This document shows, piece after piece, positions 1 through 9,430 of a DNA stretch of 64,000 nucleotides; position 1 is the stretch's first letter, and every line of letters starts with the position of its first letter. Where the stretch lies: positions 16,279-80,278 of the forward strand of contig JAIXQE010000176.1 in NCBI GenBank assembly GCA_027485815.1, written 5' to 3'. The notes below the pieces were generated by a model. The model was not told where the DNA came from and did no database searches. It was given only the letters and a program-made list of their open reading frames with translations. The DNA is from Opitutaceae bacterium. GTDB taxonomy: Bacteria; Verrucomicrobiota; Verrucomicrobiia; Opitutales; Opitutaceae. The position numbers and the translations under genes are program-made.

Positions 1-541
1 TGAGGGCGGTCAAGAAGGGCCCGGCGCCGTTGAACTCGCTGCCCGGCCGGAGCGCCGGGTTGGCCCAGACGCCGTGGTTCGGGGTCCCGCCGAGGATCGC
101 CTGCGCGACCAGGGCCGCGCCGCCGTGGCGGGCGATGTAATTGCGGATCGCGAGGCCACCCCGGGAGTTCCCCACCAGAATGACCTTGCCGCCCCCGTGC
201 GCCCGCGCGACGCGCGCCACCTCGGTCCCGAGGTGCCGAGCCAGGTCGTCCGCCGAGGTGCGTCCGGGCTGCTCCACCTGGTCGTCGTCGCGCGCCAGCG
301 GGAGGGGCAGGTCCAGCGCGTGCAGCCGCTCCCGCGGCCAGCCGTTGCTCTCAAAGCGCCAGACGGTGGTGAGCCACAGCGCGGCGGAATCGCCGTTGCC
401 GTGGACGAAGACCACCGGGGGCAGGGGCTCGGCCGCCGCGTGGACGCGGAGCCCGCAGGGCACCAGGAGCGACGCCAACAGGACGGTGCGGGCGAGGCCC
501 AGGCGGACAAAGCAACGCCGGGAAAGCAGGGTAAGGGACAT
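1..541 (-). CDS. Secreted alpha/beta-hydrolase (lipase/esterase-like), 3' truncated by window edge
   Basis: Reading the reverse strand from the ATG at 541 gives an uninterrupted 180-codon frame that leaves the window without a stop, so the C-terminus is missing. The N-terminus (about residues 1-36) has basic residues then a hydrophobic stretch ending VHAAA, a likely signal peptide. Next come a buried strand and oxyanion loop, VVFVHGNG (43-50), and a nucleophile elbow GNSRGG with Ser126, the classic alpha/beta-hydrolase order. A later GGTPNHG resembles the lipase segment after the elbow. The Asp and His of the triad are not certain in the visible part. The start is preceded by CCCCCCG with no Shine-Dalgarno sequence. 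Family assignment is firm; the substrate is unknown and could be an ester lipid or another acyl ester. Confidence 0.75.
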   Translation of the reverse strand, partial: MSLTLLSRRCFVRLGLARTVLLASLLVPCGLRVHAAAEPLPPVVFVHGNGDSAALWLTTVWRFESNGWPRERLHALDLPLPLARDDDQVEQPGRTSADDLARHLGTEVARVARAHGGGKVILVGNSRGGLAIRNYIARHGGAALVAQAILGGTPNHGVWANPALRPGSEFNGAGPFLTAL

Positions 542-1365
542 CGGGGGGAGGAACGGAACGATGAAGTGGGGGGACGCGGCGGGGATTGCGGCCAAGTGCG
601 GCCGGAGTTCAACCGCGTCCGTGTGACAATTCCGGGTCGCGCCGGGGCCGGAAGGATGGGGTGGCCAAACGGGGGGTGGCCGTTGCGCGTTGCAGCCGAG
701 GCTAAAGGCGCCGGTAGCTCCGCGAACAGGTGGCCCCGCCTTACGCCTGGCTGGCTTGCGTCCGTTGGCTAGGTCTATCTGCCACGCTGCGCCCCGGCAT
801 CGGGAGCCACCGCGATGCGCAACGCGCAAAGGCCTGACCCCGTCCCTTCGCCTTGCAGTCGGGGTGGCATACGTGCGGACCCAAGCGGAGTACCTTTCGT
901 TCGAGGACGTTTCGGGTAGGCGCTTTCGTCCCGTCGGCCAGGGTAGGATACCCCGGCTACATCAATCCCCTTGGTTTCGGCACGAGCGGGGCGGACCCGC
1001 GGAGCCAAAGCAGCCCGAGGCCAGCCGAAACCAAGCGGGGCAGGCCGTGGTTCGCGGCCAAAGCCCCCCCCTTTCGGCTCCGATCGTCGAGGGGGCCCGC
1101 CGATACCGACGCGAAGCGAACGATTTGATCCGCAATTCTTCCGGGGGCGCCAAGAGGCCGGCGGCGTAACTGATCTCGCCCGGAGGCAATCCCGCGGTTC
1201 GGCCCTTGGTCTGCTGGTCGCCACAGCGACCTGGCTCGATTTCAGCTCGGCTGTCTTTTGGTCTCTTAGCCTCCCGGTCCCTCGCCCCTTTCACTTTCCA
1301 ACTTTTCCGCTTTTAGACCTTTTACCGCTCATTCGCTTGGTGTCTGATCCCGCACCCCCCCCGAA
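542..1365. other. Long gene-free stretch with repeat copy R1
   Basis: This 824-base interval lies between the divergent hydrolase and MFS genes. Open frames exist but are Arg/Pro/Gly-rich and read through repeat DNA, so I call no gene. It holds one copy of the dispersed repeat (882-970), followed by a perfect 12-base inverted repeat (970-981 with 1024-1035). Positions 827-850 contain a GCCTGACCCCGTCCC string of the sort common in intergenic debris. The last 100 bases before the MFS gene are pyrimidine-rich and may hold its promoter, but I cannot point to clear -35/-10 boxes. Confidence 0.5.
882..970. repeat. Dispersed intergenic repeat, copy R1
   Basis: Shares a long block with 2860-2948 (R2) and a shorter one with 3976-4036 (R3). 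The common core is CCTTTCGTTCG, then GGACGTTTCGGGT, then GGCGCT. R1 and R2 continue into GGTAGGATACCCCGGCTACA (942-961 here). Directly after it, CTTGGTTTCGGC (970-981) is inverted at 1024-1035, so the copy can fold. No open frame is conserved across the copies. Confidence 0.7.
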
Positions 1366-2619
1366 ATGGACTCCGCGCATCAACCAACTCCCGCAGCAGC
1401 TGCGCCCTCCGCGCTGCCGAGGGCGCGGATAATCCTGCTGCTCGCCGTGGTCGTTTGCGTCCCTGCCTTGATGATGATGATCGCGGCGGCGATCGGCGCG
1501 GCGGCTCCGGACCTCAAGGTCGTGATGAAGCTCACCCAGCCGCAGGTCGGGCTTCTCGCCGGGACATTCTTCGTCGCGGCGGGTCTCTCCTTGCCCTTGG
1601 CGGGTCGATCGGTCGATCGCTTTGGCCCGACCACTTGCGTGCTCGCGGGGCTGGCCATCGCCGCCACGGGCGCGGGAATCTTCGCCTTGGCGCATGGTCC
1701 CGCGCTGGCCATCGCAGGCTACGCGCTCATCGGCGTCTCGTATGCGGTGGGACCTCCGGCTTACGGACTGCTCGCCGCGCGCACGCTCCCGCCGCGCGTG
1801 CTGCCCCTGGGCATGGCCGCGTTGTCCTTCTCGATCGGCGTCGCCGTTTCGCTCGGCTCCGCGGTCGGCCAAGCCCTGCCGGACGACGGCGGCTGGCGCA
1901 TTTCGCTCCTCGCCCTCGCGGTCGCCGCGCCCGTGCTCGCCCTCATCATCTGGACGCTGCGTGGTCAGATCTCGGCCGCTTGCGGGCCGTTGGTCGCAAT
2001 GTCCGGACCGGACGCCGCGGGAAAACTCTCGATCGTCAGCATCCTCGGCATCCGCGAGGTGCGGATCTGCTGCTTCGTCGCCTTCGTGATGGGTGGGACG
2101 CTCTACTCGGTGGGTTCGTTGTGGAGCGAGTTCATCTCGCGCGTGGTCTGGGAGCTCGCGGACGACCAGCGTGCCTTTATCGTGAGCTTGTATTGGGTCG
2201 CCACCATGCTCGGCGCGCCGACGGCAGCGCTCATCGCGCTGAGGGCGAGTCCGTTTTTGCTCCTCCGGGTGATGACGGCGCTGGCGTGCCTTGCCGTCTC
2301 GGCCTGGGTGCTTGGTCCGCGCGTGATGGGGACAGCCCCGGCAACGCCGATCGTGATCTTCCTGGGTCTCGCTATCTCCGCGCTTCCCTTGGCGATGGCG
2401 TGCGCGGTGCGCAGCGGCCCGAAGCAGCGAGCCGGCACCTGCGTTGGCTTGGTGCAGTCCAGCAGCCTGATCGGGTCCTTCGCTCTGCTCTGGCTTCCTT
2501 CGCTGACGGTGCTGATCCCCGGAAGCACGGCGAGCGGGCGTGCTTTGGTGGGCGGCGCGGTCTTCGTGCTGCTCCTCGGGATCGCTCACGTCCTGACCTG
2601 GCGCCTGCGCGCCTTATGA
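1366..2619 (+). CDS. Major facilitator superfamily transporter
   Basis: A 417-residue, almost entirely hydrophobic protein with about twelve predicted transmembrane segments, the usual MFS length. The first helix starts near residue 23 (IILLLAVVVCVPALMMMIAA). The loop after helix 2 carries GRSVDRFGPT (about 80-89), matching the MFS motif A pattern G-x-x-x-D-R-x-G. The overall look (an early periplasmic segment, then a GLLAGTFFVAAGLSLPLAG helix) resembles the cyanate/nitroimidazole CynX-NimT branch, but the substrate cannot be read from sequence. The start ATG follows a run of Cs (CCCCCCCCGAA). It is a single gene flanked on both sides by repeat-bearing intergenic DNA, with no visible partner or regulator. 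Confidence 0.85.
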   Translation: MDSAHQPTPAAAAPSALPRARIILLLAVVVCVPALMMMIAAAIGAAAPDLKVVMKLTQPQVGLLAGTFFVAAGLSLPLAGRSVDRFGPTTCVLAGLAIAATGAGIFALAHGPALAIAGYALIGVSYAVGPPAYGLLAARTLPPRVLPLGMAALSFSIGVAVSLGSAVGQALPDDGGWRISLLALAVAAPVLALIIWTLRGQISAACGPLVAMSGPDAAGKLSIVSILGIREVRICCFVAFVMGGTLYSVGSLWSEFISRVVWELADDQRAFIVSLYWVATMLGAPTAALIALRASPFLLLRVMTALACLAVSAWVLGPRVMGTAPATPIVIFLGLAISALPLAMACAVRSGPKQRAGTCVGLVQSSSLIGSFALLWLPSLTVLIPGSTASGRALVGGAVFVLLLGIAHVLTWRLRAL

Positions 2620-3080
2620 TCCGCACGCCGACGGCCGCGAAGTCCTCACCGCACGCGAAACCCTCCCGGATCCGATCCCCCTGAAAATCCAGTTTCCGGT
2701 CGGTAAATCCAATGAGCTCGTTGTGCCGACCTTGGGTGAAATTGATGGGTGAATCCAAGCCGCAACCGGCTCTTGCGACATAAGGTCGCGGGTGCCCGCA
2801 GTAACGGAGTTCCAGCCCGAAACCAAGGGGGGCAGGCTAGGGCAAGCCCAGGCGGCGCCAAGCAGAGTGCCTTTCGTTCGGGGACGTTTCGGGTAGGCGC
2901 TTTCGTCTGCGTGGACCGGGGTAGGATACCCCGGCTACACCGATCCGCGTGGTTGCGGCAGGGGTGGGGCGTCCCCGCGGAGTCGGCTAAATTTTGGCGT
3001 GCGGCGGTCCGGTGTAGCCGGGGCATCCTGCCCCGGTCCTTCGCGACGACCGCGCAGGGCGCCCCGCCGCCGCGGTACGA
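2620..3080. other. Gene-free stretch with repeat copy R2 and long inverted repeat
   Basis: This 461-base gap after the MFS gene holds repeat R2 (2860-2948) and a strong imperfect inverted repeat: 2914-2942 is complementary to 3010-3038 at 27 of 29 positions. Short frames here are repeat-derived and not convincing as genes. No terminator with a U-tract was seen. Confidence 0.5.
2860..3038. repeat. Dispersed intergenic repeat, copy R2, with terminal inverted repeat
   Basis: 2860-2948 is the R2 copy of the block seen at 882-970. Its GGTAGGATACCCCGGCTACA (2920-2939) has an inverted partner at 3013-3032, TGTAGCCGGGGCATCCTGCC. The pairing extends to 2914-2942 with 3010-3038, two mismatches in 29 bases, enclosing 67 bases. 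The element could form a long hairpin or be the remnant of a small non-autonomous mobile element. Confidence 0.65.
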
Positions 3081-3455
3081 TCAGCGAATCAGCGTCGCGC
3101 CGGGGATCGCGGTGTCGAAGGTGGCGAGGGTGAGCCCGGCCGCCGTGGCGACTTGGACCAGGTACGCGTCGGAAGTTTGGCTGGGTTTGCTGCCCCACGC
3201 CGGGAATTTCGGCGAAGGGGCGCCCGCCACGAACCCGCCGGCCTGACGCTTGATCTCGGCGAGTGCCGTCTGGGCCTCCGCCAGGGAGAGGTTGAACACC
3301 TGCATCGAGACCCGGAGGAAGCCGAGTTCCGTTTGGGCGCACGTGCCGAGCGCCTTGAACCCCGCCGCCTTCGCCCAAGCATGAAATGCGTCGTGGCCGT
3401 GCGCGTTCGCGTGCCGCCACGCGAGCAAGGCGTTCACATCCAGGAGATAGTTCAT
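3081..3455 (-). CDS. PIN-domain ribonuclease toxin (VapC-like)
   Basis: A 124-residue protein of typical PIN toxin size. The acidic residues that bind metal in PIN nucleases are in order: Asp6 in LLDVNALL, Glu43 in QTELGF, Asp96 in TSDAYL and Asp114 in TFDTAIP. Family knowledge: such toxins cleave RNA (often tRNA or rRNA) when released from their antitoxin. Its ATG overlaps the stop of the upstream antitoxin gene by four bases (ATGA, 3452-3455), the usual translational coupling of toxin-antitoxin pairs. The PIN call is solid. Calling it VapC is inference from size and arrangement, and the RNA target is unknown. Confidence 0.88.
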   Translation of the reverse strand: MNYLLDVNALLAWRHANAHGHDAFHAWAKAAGFKALGTCAQTELGFLRVSMQVFNLSLAEAQTALAEIKRQAGGFVAGAPSPKFPAWGSKPSQTSDAYLVQVATAAGLTLATFDTAIPGATLIR

Positions 3456-3697
3456 GGGAAGTCGGCGAGCGCGGCGCGGATCTGCTCGGGCGTCACGACG
3501 GGGCCGCCCGCGTCCGTCGCATCGTAAAGCAGGCCGGAAACCGGATGCCGCTTGATGACGCGGCGGCGGGCCGGTGCCGGTTTGGCGTCGAGCACCCGCG
3601 TGCGCAGGAAGGCGGACACCGTGGACTTCTCCGCGCGCGCCTTGGCGCGGATCACGCGCGCCTCTTCCGGCGAAACCTTGAAGGTGAGGGTCGGCAT
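3452..3697 (-). CDS. Antitoxin of the PIN toxin-antitoxin pair
   Basis: An 81-residue basic protein directly upstream of the PIN toxin and overlapping it by four bases. The N-terminal part (PTLTFKVSPEEARVIRAKA) reads as a short beta-strand then helices, as in ribbon-helix-helix DNA-binding antitoxins. The proline-rich middle and the tail HPVSGLLYDAT...VTPEQIRAALADFP would be the toxin-wrapping arm. A perfect 19-base palindrome lies immediately upstream, as expected for autorepression by the complex. The ribbon-helix-helix assignment is inferred, but the antitoxin role is strongly supported by position. Confidence 0.82.
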   Translation of the reverse strand: MPTLTFKVSPEEARVIRAKARAEKSTVSAFLRTRVLDAKPAPARRRVIKRHPVSGLLYDATDAGGPVVTPEQIRAALADFP

Positions 3698-3716
3698 GCG
3701 TATTACCGTAATACGC
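3698..3716 (-). promoter_or_regulatory. Palindromic operator of the toxin-antitoxin operon
   Basis: GCGTATTACCGTAATACGC is a perfect palindrome with 9-base arms around one base. It starts at the base adjoining the antitoxin start codon (3695-3697), so a bound repressor would block initiation as well as transcription. The site is AT-rich against the GC-rich surroundings. Confidence 0.75.
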
Positions 3717-4116
3717 GCGTGGGGGCGGTCAAGGGGCCGGCTGGTCCGCTCAGGATGGAATCGTGCTGCCGGGCCGCCGTGGCGGGCGGACGGGTTTTCG
3801 TGGGGTCGGAGCGGGCCGGCGGCCGCCGTTTGGGCGGGCGGCGGCCGCGCTCCGCCGGGCGGACCAAATTGGGGGTGACGCCGCGGGGAGGGGTTTGAGG
3901 ACCCGGGGCGGCGGCTCGGTGTAGCCGGGGCATCCTGCCCCGGTCCCTGCCGTCGGGAAAGCAGTCGGGCGGAGCCAGGCAGAGCGCCTTTCGTTCGGGG
4001 ACGTTTCGGGTGGGCGCTCGGTGCCGTCGGCCGGGGAAAGCGTCCCTTGTACGTTCCGCGGCACCCTTCCCGGGCTTGAGAAAACGGGGGCCGGCGTTTC
4101 GCTTCCGTTGCTCGCG
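3717..4116. other. Gene-free stretch with repeat copy R3, upstream of the first PSCyt gene
   Basis: This 400-base interval separates the divergent toxin-antitoxin pair and the PSCyt gene. It holds a copy of the TGTAGCCGGGGCATCCTGCC element (3920-3939) and the R3 block (3976-4036). A frame in phase with the PSCyt gene runs through R3, but its codons are repeat-derived, so the gene is started at 4117. No clear promoter boxes. Confidence 0.5.
3920..4036. repeat. Dispersed intergenic repeat, copy R3 (rearranged)
   Basis: Here the TGTAGCCGGGG element (3920-3939) precedes the CCTTTCGTTCG...GGACGTTTCGGG block (3976-4036). Relative to R1 and R2 it is on the other side and in the opposite orientation. 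The family is therefore modular, and its parts have been shuffled. Confidence 0.6.
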
Positions 4117-7100
4117 ATGCCCCGCCCTGCCTCCCCTCTGCTGCTCGCCCTGGTTCCGCTCGCCCTTGCCGTTGCCCGCGCGGCCGACCCGGCTCCCGCG
4201 GCGGCGCCCCTGCCCGAGGTCGTCTCCTTCAACCAGCACATCCGCCCGATCCTGGCGGACGCGTGCTTCCACTGCCACGGGTTCGACGCCCAGACGCGCA
4301 AGGCCCGGCTCCGGCTCGACGTCCGCGAGGAGGCGCTCCGGCCCGCCAAAAGCGGCGCGATCCCGATCGTCCCCGGGCGCCCCGACCAGAGCGAACTCCT
4401 CCTCCGCATCGCCGACCCGGTCGACCCGATGCCGCCGGCGGACCACCACAAGGCGCTCACCGCCCAGCAGCAGGCCCTCCTGCGCCGCTGGATCGAGCAG
4501 GGCGCCCGCTACGAGACGCACTGGGCCTACGCGGCCCTCGAGCGGCCCGCCGTTCCCTCGGTTCCGGGTGCCGCGCACCCGATCGACGCCTTCATCCGCG
4601 CCCGCCTCGCCACGCAGTCGCTCCCGCCCGCCCCCGAGGCGGACCGGGCGCGGCTGCTCCGCCGCTTGGCGCTCGACCTGACCGGCCTGCCGCCCACGCC
4701 CGCGGAGACGGCCGCCTTCCTGAGCGATACCGCGCCGGGGGCCTATGAGCGCCAGGTGGAGCGCCTGCTCGCCTCGCCGCGCCACGGGGAGCGCCTCGCC
4801 GTGTGGTGGCTGGACCTCGCCCGCTACGCGGACACGGTGGGGTTCCACGGCGACCAGAACCAGCGGATCTTCCCGTACCGCGACTGGGTGATCAACGCCT
4901 TCAACGCCAACCAGCGCTTCGACGCCTTCACCCTGGAGCAGCTGGCCGGCGACCTGTTGCCGAACCCGACTCCGGCCCAGCGCGTCGCCACCGGCTACAA
5001 TCGCCTCAACATGATGACCCGCGAGGGCGGGGCGCAGCCGGCGGAGTACTTGGCCAAGTACGGGGCGGAACGGGTCCGTTCGGTCTCCGCGGCGTGGTTC
5101 GGCAGCACCTTCGGCTGCGCGGAGTGCCACGACCACAAGTTCGATCCGATTTTGGCGAAGGACTTTTACCAGCTGCAGGCCTTCTTCGCCGATGTGAAGC
5201 AGTGGGGCGTGTACGCGGATTACGGCTACACCCGGAACGCCGACCTCGCGGGCTTCAACAACGACTATCCGTTCCCCCCGGAGATCGAGGTCGAGAGCGC
5301 CTACCTGCGGACGCGGCACCGCCGGGCCGAGGAACGCCTGCGCGCGCACGCCGCCGAGCTGCAGCGGACCGCGCCCGCCGCGGCGGTGGCAGCGTGGGCC
5401 GGCACCGCCGCGGCCTTCCTCGAACGCCATCCGGACGGCTGGCAGACCCCCGGGCCGGCGGCGGCGATCCTCCGCGCCAACAAGCCGCTCGCCAACGCGG
5501 CGGTGCGGATCGGGGACGATGGCTTCGCCTTCCCGGAAAAGCCCCTCGCGCGCAACGACACCCTCCAGCTCACGCTGACCCCCGGTCCCGGTACCGTCGC
5601 CGCGGTGCGGGTGGAGGTCACCGCCGGGAGCGGGGGCGCGTTCGCCGGCACCGCCGCCAAGAATCGCGGGACGTTCCGGCTCACGCTCAGCCGGCGGGAT
5701 GCCGCCGGCGCGACGCGCCGCCTCCCGGTCGTCCACGCCGAGGCCGCGGCGAAGGACCGGCGCTACAAGGATGGCGAGGAGGTCATCGGGGTGACCACGG
5801 GCTGGAAGCTGCCCGCCCTCGCGGAGGGGCAGACGGTGGCCGCGGTCTGGCTGCTCGAAACGCCGGTGGCGCTGGCGGAGGGCGAGGCCCTGGTCGCGGT
5901 GTTGGCGGGGGATGTCGCCCTGCCGGTGCGGCTTGCCATCAGTCCCTTCGGGGCCGGGGAACCCTTGGCGGCGGCGGCGCCGGCGGTGCTGGCCGCGGTG
6001 CGGCGGCCGGACACGGAGCGCACGGCGGACGAGCGGGCGGTGCTGGCGGAGGCGTGGCAGTTCAGCGCGGCGACCGACCGGGAACCGGTGGCGCGGTACC
6101 ACGAGCTGGCCGCGGCGTGGCGCGAGACCCGCGGGGGACGCGCGTGGTCGCTCGTCACCGAGGCCGTGGAACCGCTGCCCGTCCGCGTGCTGCCGCGGGG
6201 TAACTGGCTCGACCAGAGCGGTCCACTGGTCCTGCCGGCGACGCCGTCCTTCCTGCCAGGCCGGCGGGAAAGCACGCCCGAGCGGCGCCTGACGCGCCTC
6301 GACCTGGCGCAATGGATCGTGTCGCGGGACAACCCGCTGACCGCGCGGGCGGTGGTGAATCGCCTCTGGGCGATGTATTTCGACACCGGCCTGAGCGCGG
6401 TGGTCGACGACTTGGGCTCGCAGGGGGAGCCGCCGTCGCACCCGGAGTTGCTCGACTGGCTGGCGACGGAGTTCCGCGATGGAGGGTGGGACCTGCGGCA
6501 GCTGATCCGGCTGATCGTGACGAGCGCGACCTACCGCCAGAGCAGCGTGGTGCGGCCGGAGCTGCGCGAGGCCGACCCGGCGAACCGCCTGCTCGCGGCC
6601 CAGCAGCCGCGGCGCCTGGAGGCGGAGTTCGTGCGCGATAATGCCCTGTTCATTGCCGGCGTGCTGAATCTGGCCGAGGTGGGCGGTCCCAGCGTGCGGC
6701 CGTACCAGCCGGCCGGGCACTACGCCCAGCTGCAGTTCCCGGATCGCGACTATGCTGCGAGCCGGGATGAGGAGCAGTGGCGCCGCGGCGTGTACATGCA
6801 CTGGCAGCGCACGTTCCTGCACCCGATGCTGGCGAACTTCGACGCCCCGGCGCGCGATGAGTGCGCGGCGCAGCGCGTGGTGAGCAACACCCCGCAGCAG
6901 GCGCTGACGCTCCTGAACGATCCGACCTTCGTCGAGGCGGCGCCGCTGTTCGCGGTGCGGCTGCTGGGCGAGCCGGCCGCGGGCGACGACGCGCGGTTGG
7001 CGCGGGCGTTCCAGCTGGCGGTCGCGCGGGACCCGCGGGAGGCCGAGCGCGGCGGCCTGCGGACGCTCCTCGCGGCGCAACGCGAGCATTACCGGGGGCA

Positions 7101-7233
7101 ACCGGAGGAGGCGCGCAAGCTGCTTGGGGTGGGCTTCGCGCCCACGCCGACGAGCGATGCCGCCGAGCACGCGGCCTGGACGCAGGTCGCGCGGGTGATC
7201 CTGAACCTGCAGGAGACCATCACCCGTTACTGA
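4117..7233 (+). CDS. Planctomycete-type cytochrome c protein (PSCyt1-DUF1549-DUF1553)
   Basis: A 1038-residue secreted protein. The start at 4117 is chosen because it opens directly onto a signal peptide (PRPASPLLLALVPLALAVARAA); an in-frame upstream extension reads through repeat DNA. A c-type haem site CFHCH is at 50-54 (PSCyt1), followed by the MPPADHH-type motif. DUF1549 (PSCyt2) runs from about 150 and contains a second haem-like site CAECH at 334-338. After an inserted beta-rich stretch of about 170 residues (roughly 450-620) comes DUF1553 (PSD1), with QNPL-like and TLLNDPTF segments near the end. Family knowledge: these proteins are abundant in Planctomycetes and Verrucomicrobia, usually paired with a DUF1501 gene, as here (next gene 36 bp downstream). 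A role in periplasmic oxidation or polymer use is proposed but not proven. Confidence 0.9.
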   Translation: MPRPASPLLLALVPLALAVARAADPAPAAAPLPEVVSFNQHIRPILADACFHCHGFDAQTRKARLRLDVREEALRPAKSGAIPIVPGRPDQSELLLRIADPVDPMPPADHHKALTAQQQALLRRWIEQGARYETHWAYAALERPAVPSVPGAAHPIDAFIRARLATQSLPPAPEADRARLLRRLALDLTGLPPTPAETAAFLSDTAPGAYERQVERLLASPRHGERLAVWWLDLARYADTVGFHGDQNQRIFPYRDWVINAFNANQRFDAFTLEQLAGDLLPNPTPAQRVATGYNRLNMMTREGGAQPAEYLAKYGAERVRSVSAAWFGSTFGCAECHDHKFDPILAKDFYQLQAFFADVKQWGVYADYGYTRNADLAGFNNDYPFPPEIEVESAYLRTRHRRAEERLRAHAAELQRTAPAAAVAAWAGTAAAFLERHPDGWQTPGPAAAILRANKPLANAAVRIGDDGFAFPEKPLARNDTLQLTLTPGPGTVAAVRVEVTAGSGGAFAGTAAKNRGTFRLTLSRRDAAGATRRLPVVHAEAAAKDRRYKDGEEVIGVTTGWKLPALAEGQTVAAVWLLETPVALAEGEALVAVLAGDVALPVRLAISPFGAGEPLAAAAPAVLAAVRRPDTERTADERAVLAEAWQFSAATDREPVARYHELAAAWRETRGGRAWSLVTEAVEPLPVRVLPRGNWLDQSGPLVLPATPSFLPGRRESTPERRLTRLDLAQWIVSRDNPLTARAVVNRLWAMYFDTGLSAVVDDLGSQGEPPSHPELLDWLATEFRDGGWDLRQLIRLIVTSATYRQSSVVRPELREADPANRLLAAQQPRRLEAEFVRDNALFIAGVLNLAEVGGPSVRPYQPAGHYAQLQFPDRDYAASRDEEQWRRGVYMHWQRTFLHPMLANFDAPARDECAAQRVVSNTPQQALTLLNDPTFVEAAPLFAVRLLGEPAAGDDARLARAFQLAVARDPREAERGGLRTLLAAQREHYRGQPEEARKLLGVGFAPTPTSDAAEHAAWTQVARVILNLQETITRY

Positions 7234-7269
7234 AGCCGACGCGTCCCGCCTCACCCTCCTTCCCTTCCG

Positions 7270-8709
<1,440 letters not shown>

Positions 8710-8806
8710 GAGGCTCGCGCGGGTGGCGAGGTGGTCATCCAACGTCGAGGTAGAACGGGGATATTGCCGTGAGTCTGGCCCCCGGGGCGAGCGGCTTGCG
8801 GTTCGG

Positions 8807-9073
8807 CTCCGGAGGATGGCCACAAAAGGCACAAGGGGCGCTGGGCGCGGACCGGACCGAAGATGGCGTCCATAGACGCCGCGGAGATTTCAGGGCGAGC
8901 GCGCGGAAGGGAGGGCTCTGGACCATGGCCGCAAGGTCTTCACGCCCGCGCGGCAGAAGCACCTCGGATCGTACTCCCGCCTCGGTAGCTCCCGTGCCTG
9001 AGCCCCGCGGCGTCTATGGACGCCACGCACGGCCTCGACCGCGGATTCGACCCTTTGCGCCTTTTGCGGCCAA
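8807..9073. repeat. Palindromic element, tandem copy 1
   Basis: The ends are inverted: GGCCACAAAAGGCACAAGG (8819-8837) faces CCCTTTGCGCCTTTTGCGG (9051-9069). An inner 20-base arm at 8865-8884 is exactly complementary to 9005-9024. The arm core GGCGTC-CATA-GACGCC is itself a small palindrome. About 120 bases lie between the inner arms. A transcript would form a long hairpin. Confidence 0.75.
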
Positions 9074-9090
9074 CCTGCTCCGGCCGATCG

Positions 9091-9366
9091 CTCCGGAGGA
9101 TGGCCACAAAAGGCACAAGGGGCGCTGGGCGCGGACCGGACTGGTGGTGGCGTCCATAGACGCCGCGGAGGTTTCAGGGCGAGCGCTCGGAAGGGAGAGC
9201 TCCAAACCAAGGCCGCGAGGCCTGCGTGCCTGCGCGCCGGTGCGGTTGGAAACGCCGCGGCTCGAACCTCCTCCGGGGGCTTGCCCGTAACTGAGCCCCG
9301 CAGCGTCCATGGACGCGACGCACGGCCTCGACCACTCGTGGAACCCCTTTGCGCCTTTTGCGGCCA
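9091..9366. repeat. Palindromic element, tandem copy 2
   Basis: Begins 284 bases after copy 1 with the same CTCCGGAGGATGGCC start. The left arm is nearly identical, including GGCGTCCATAGACGCCGCGG at 9149-9168. The right arm (9296-9316, then 9346-9366) has drifted, so the inner pairing is less perfect. The central parts of the two copies differ more than the arms. Confidence 0.75.
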
Positions 9367-9430
9367 GCCTGATCCGGACCTTCGAGAGGCTCAGCTCAGG
9401 GGTCGTGCCGTCGACAGACTCAGGCCTGAG

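Larger units (their letters stand above)
8710..9430. other. Gene-free stretch holding two tandem palindromic elements
   Basis: A 721-base interval after the DUF1501 gene. Nearly all of it is two related elements (8807-9073 and 9091-9366). Short frames in it differ between the two copies and show no protein conservation. I see no gene. Confidence 0.6.

Noticed and set aside
690..1432. Overlapping short frames on both strands before the MFS gene
   Set aside because: They read through the dispersed repeat and its inverted repeats; the peptide strings recur near 2646-3246 and at about 4000 only because the DNA repeats.
4021..4116. N-terminal extension of the first PSCyt protein by 32 residues
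   Set aside because: The extension is encoded by repeat R3 and would put the signal peptide inside the protein; the ATG at 4117 opens directly on the signal peptide.
8807..9366. CRISPR-like array
   Set aside because: Only two units, each about 280 bases with internal palindromes and no short regular spacers, and no cas genes.
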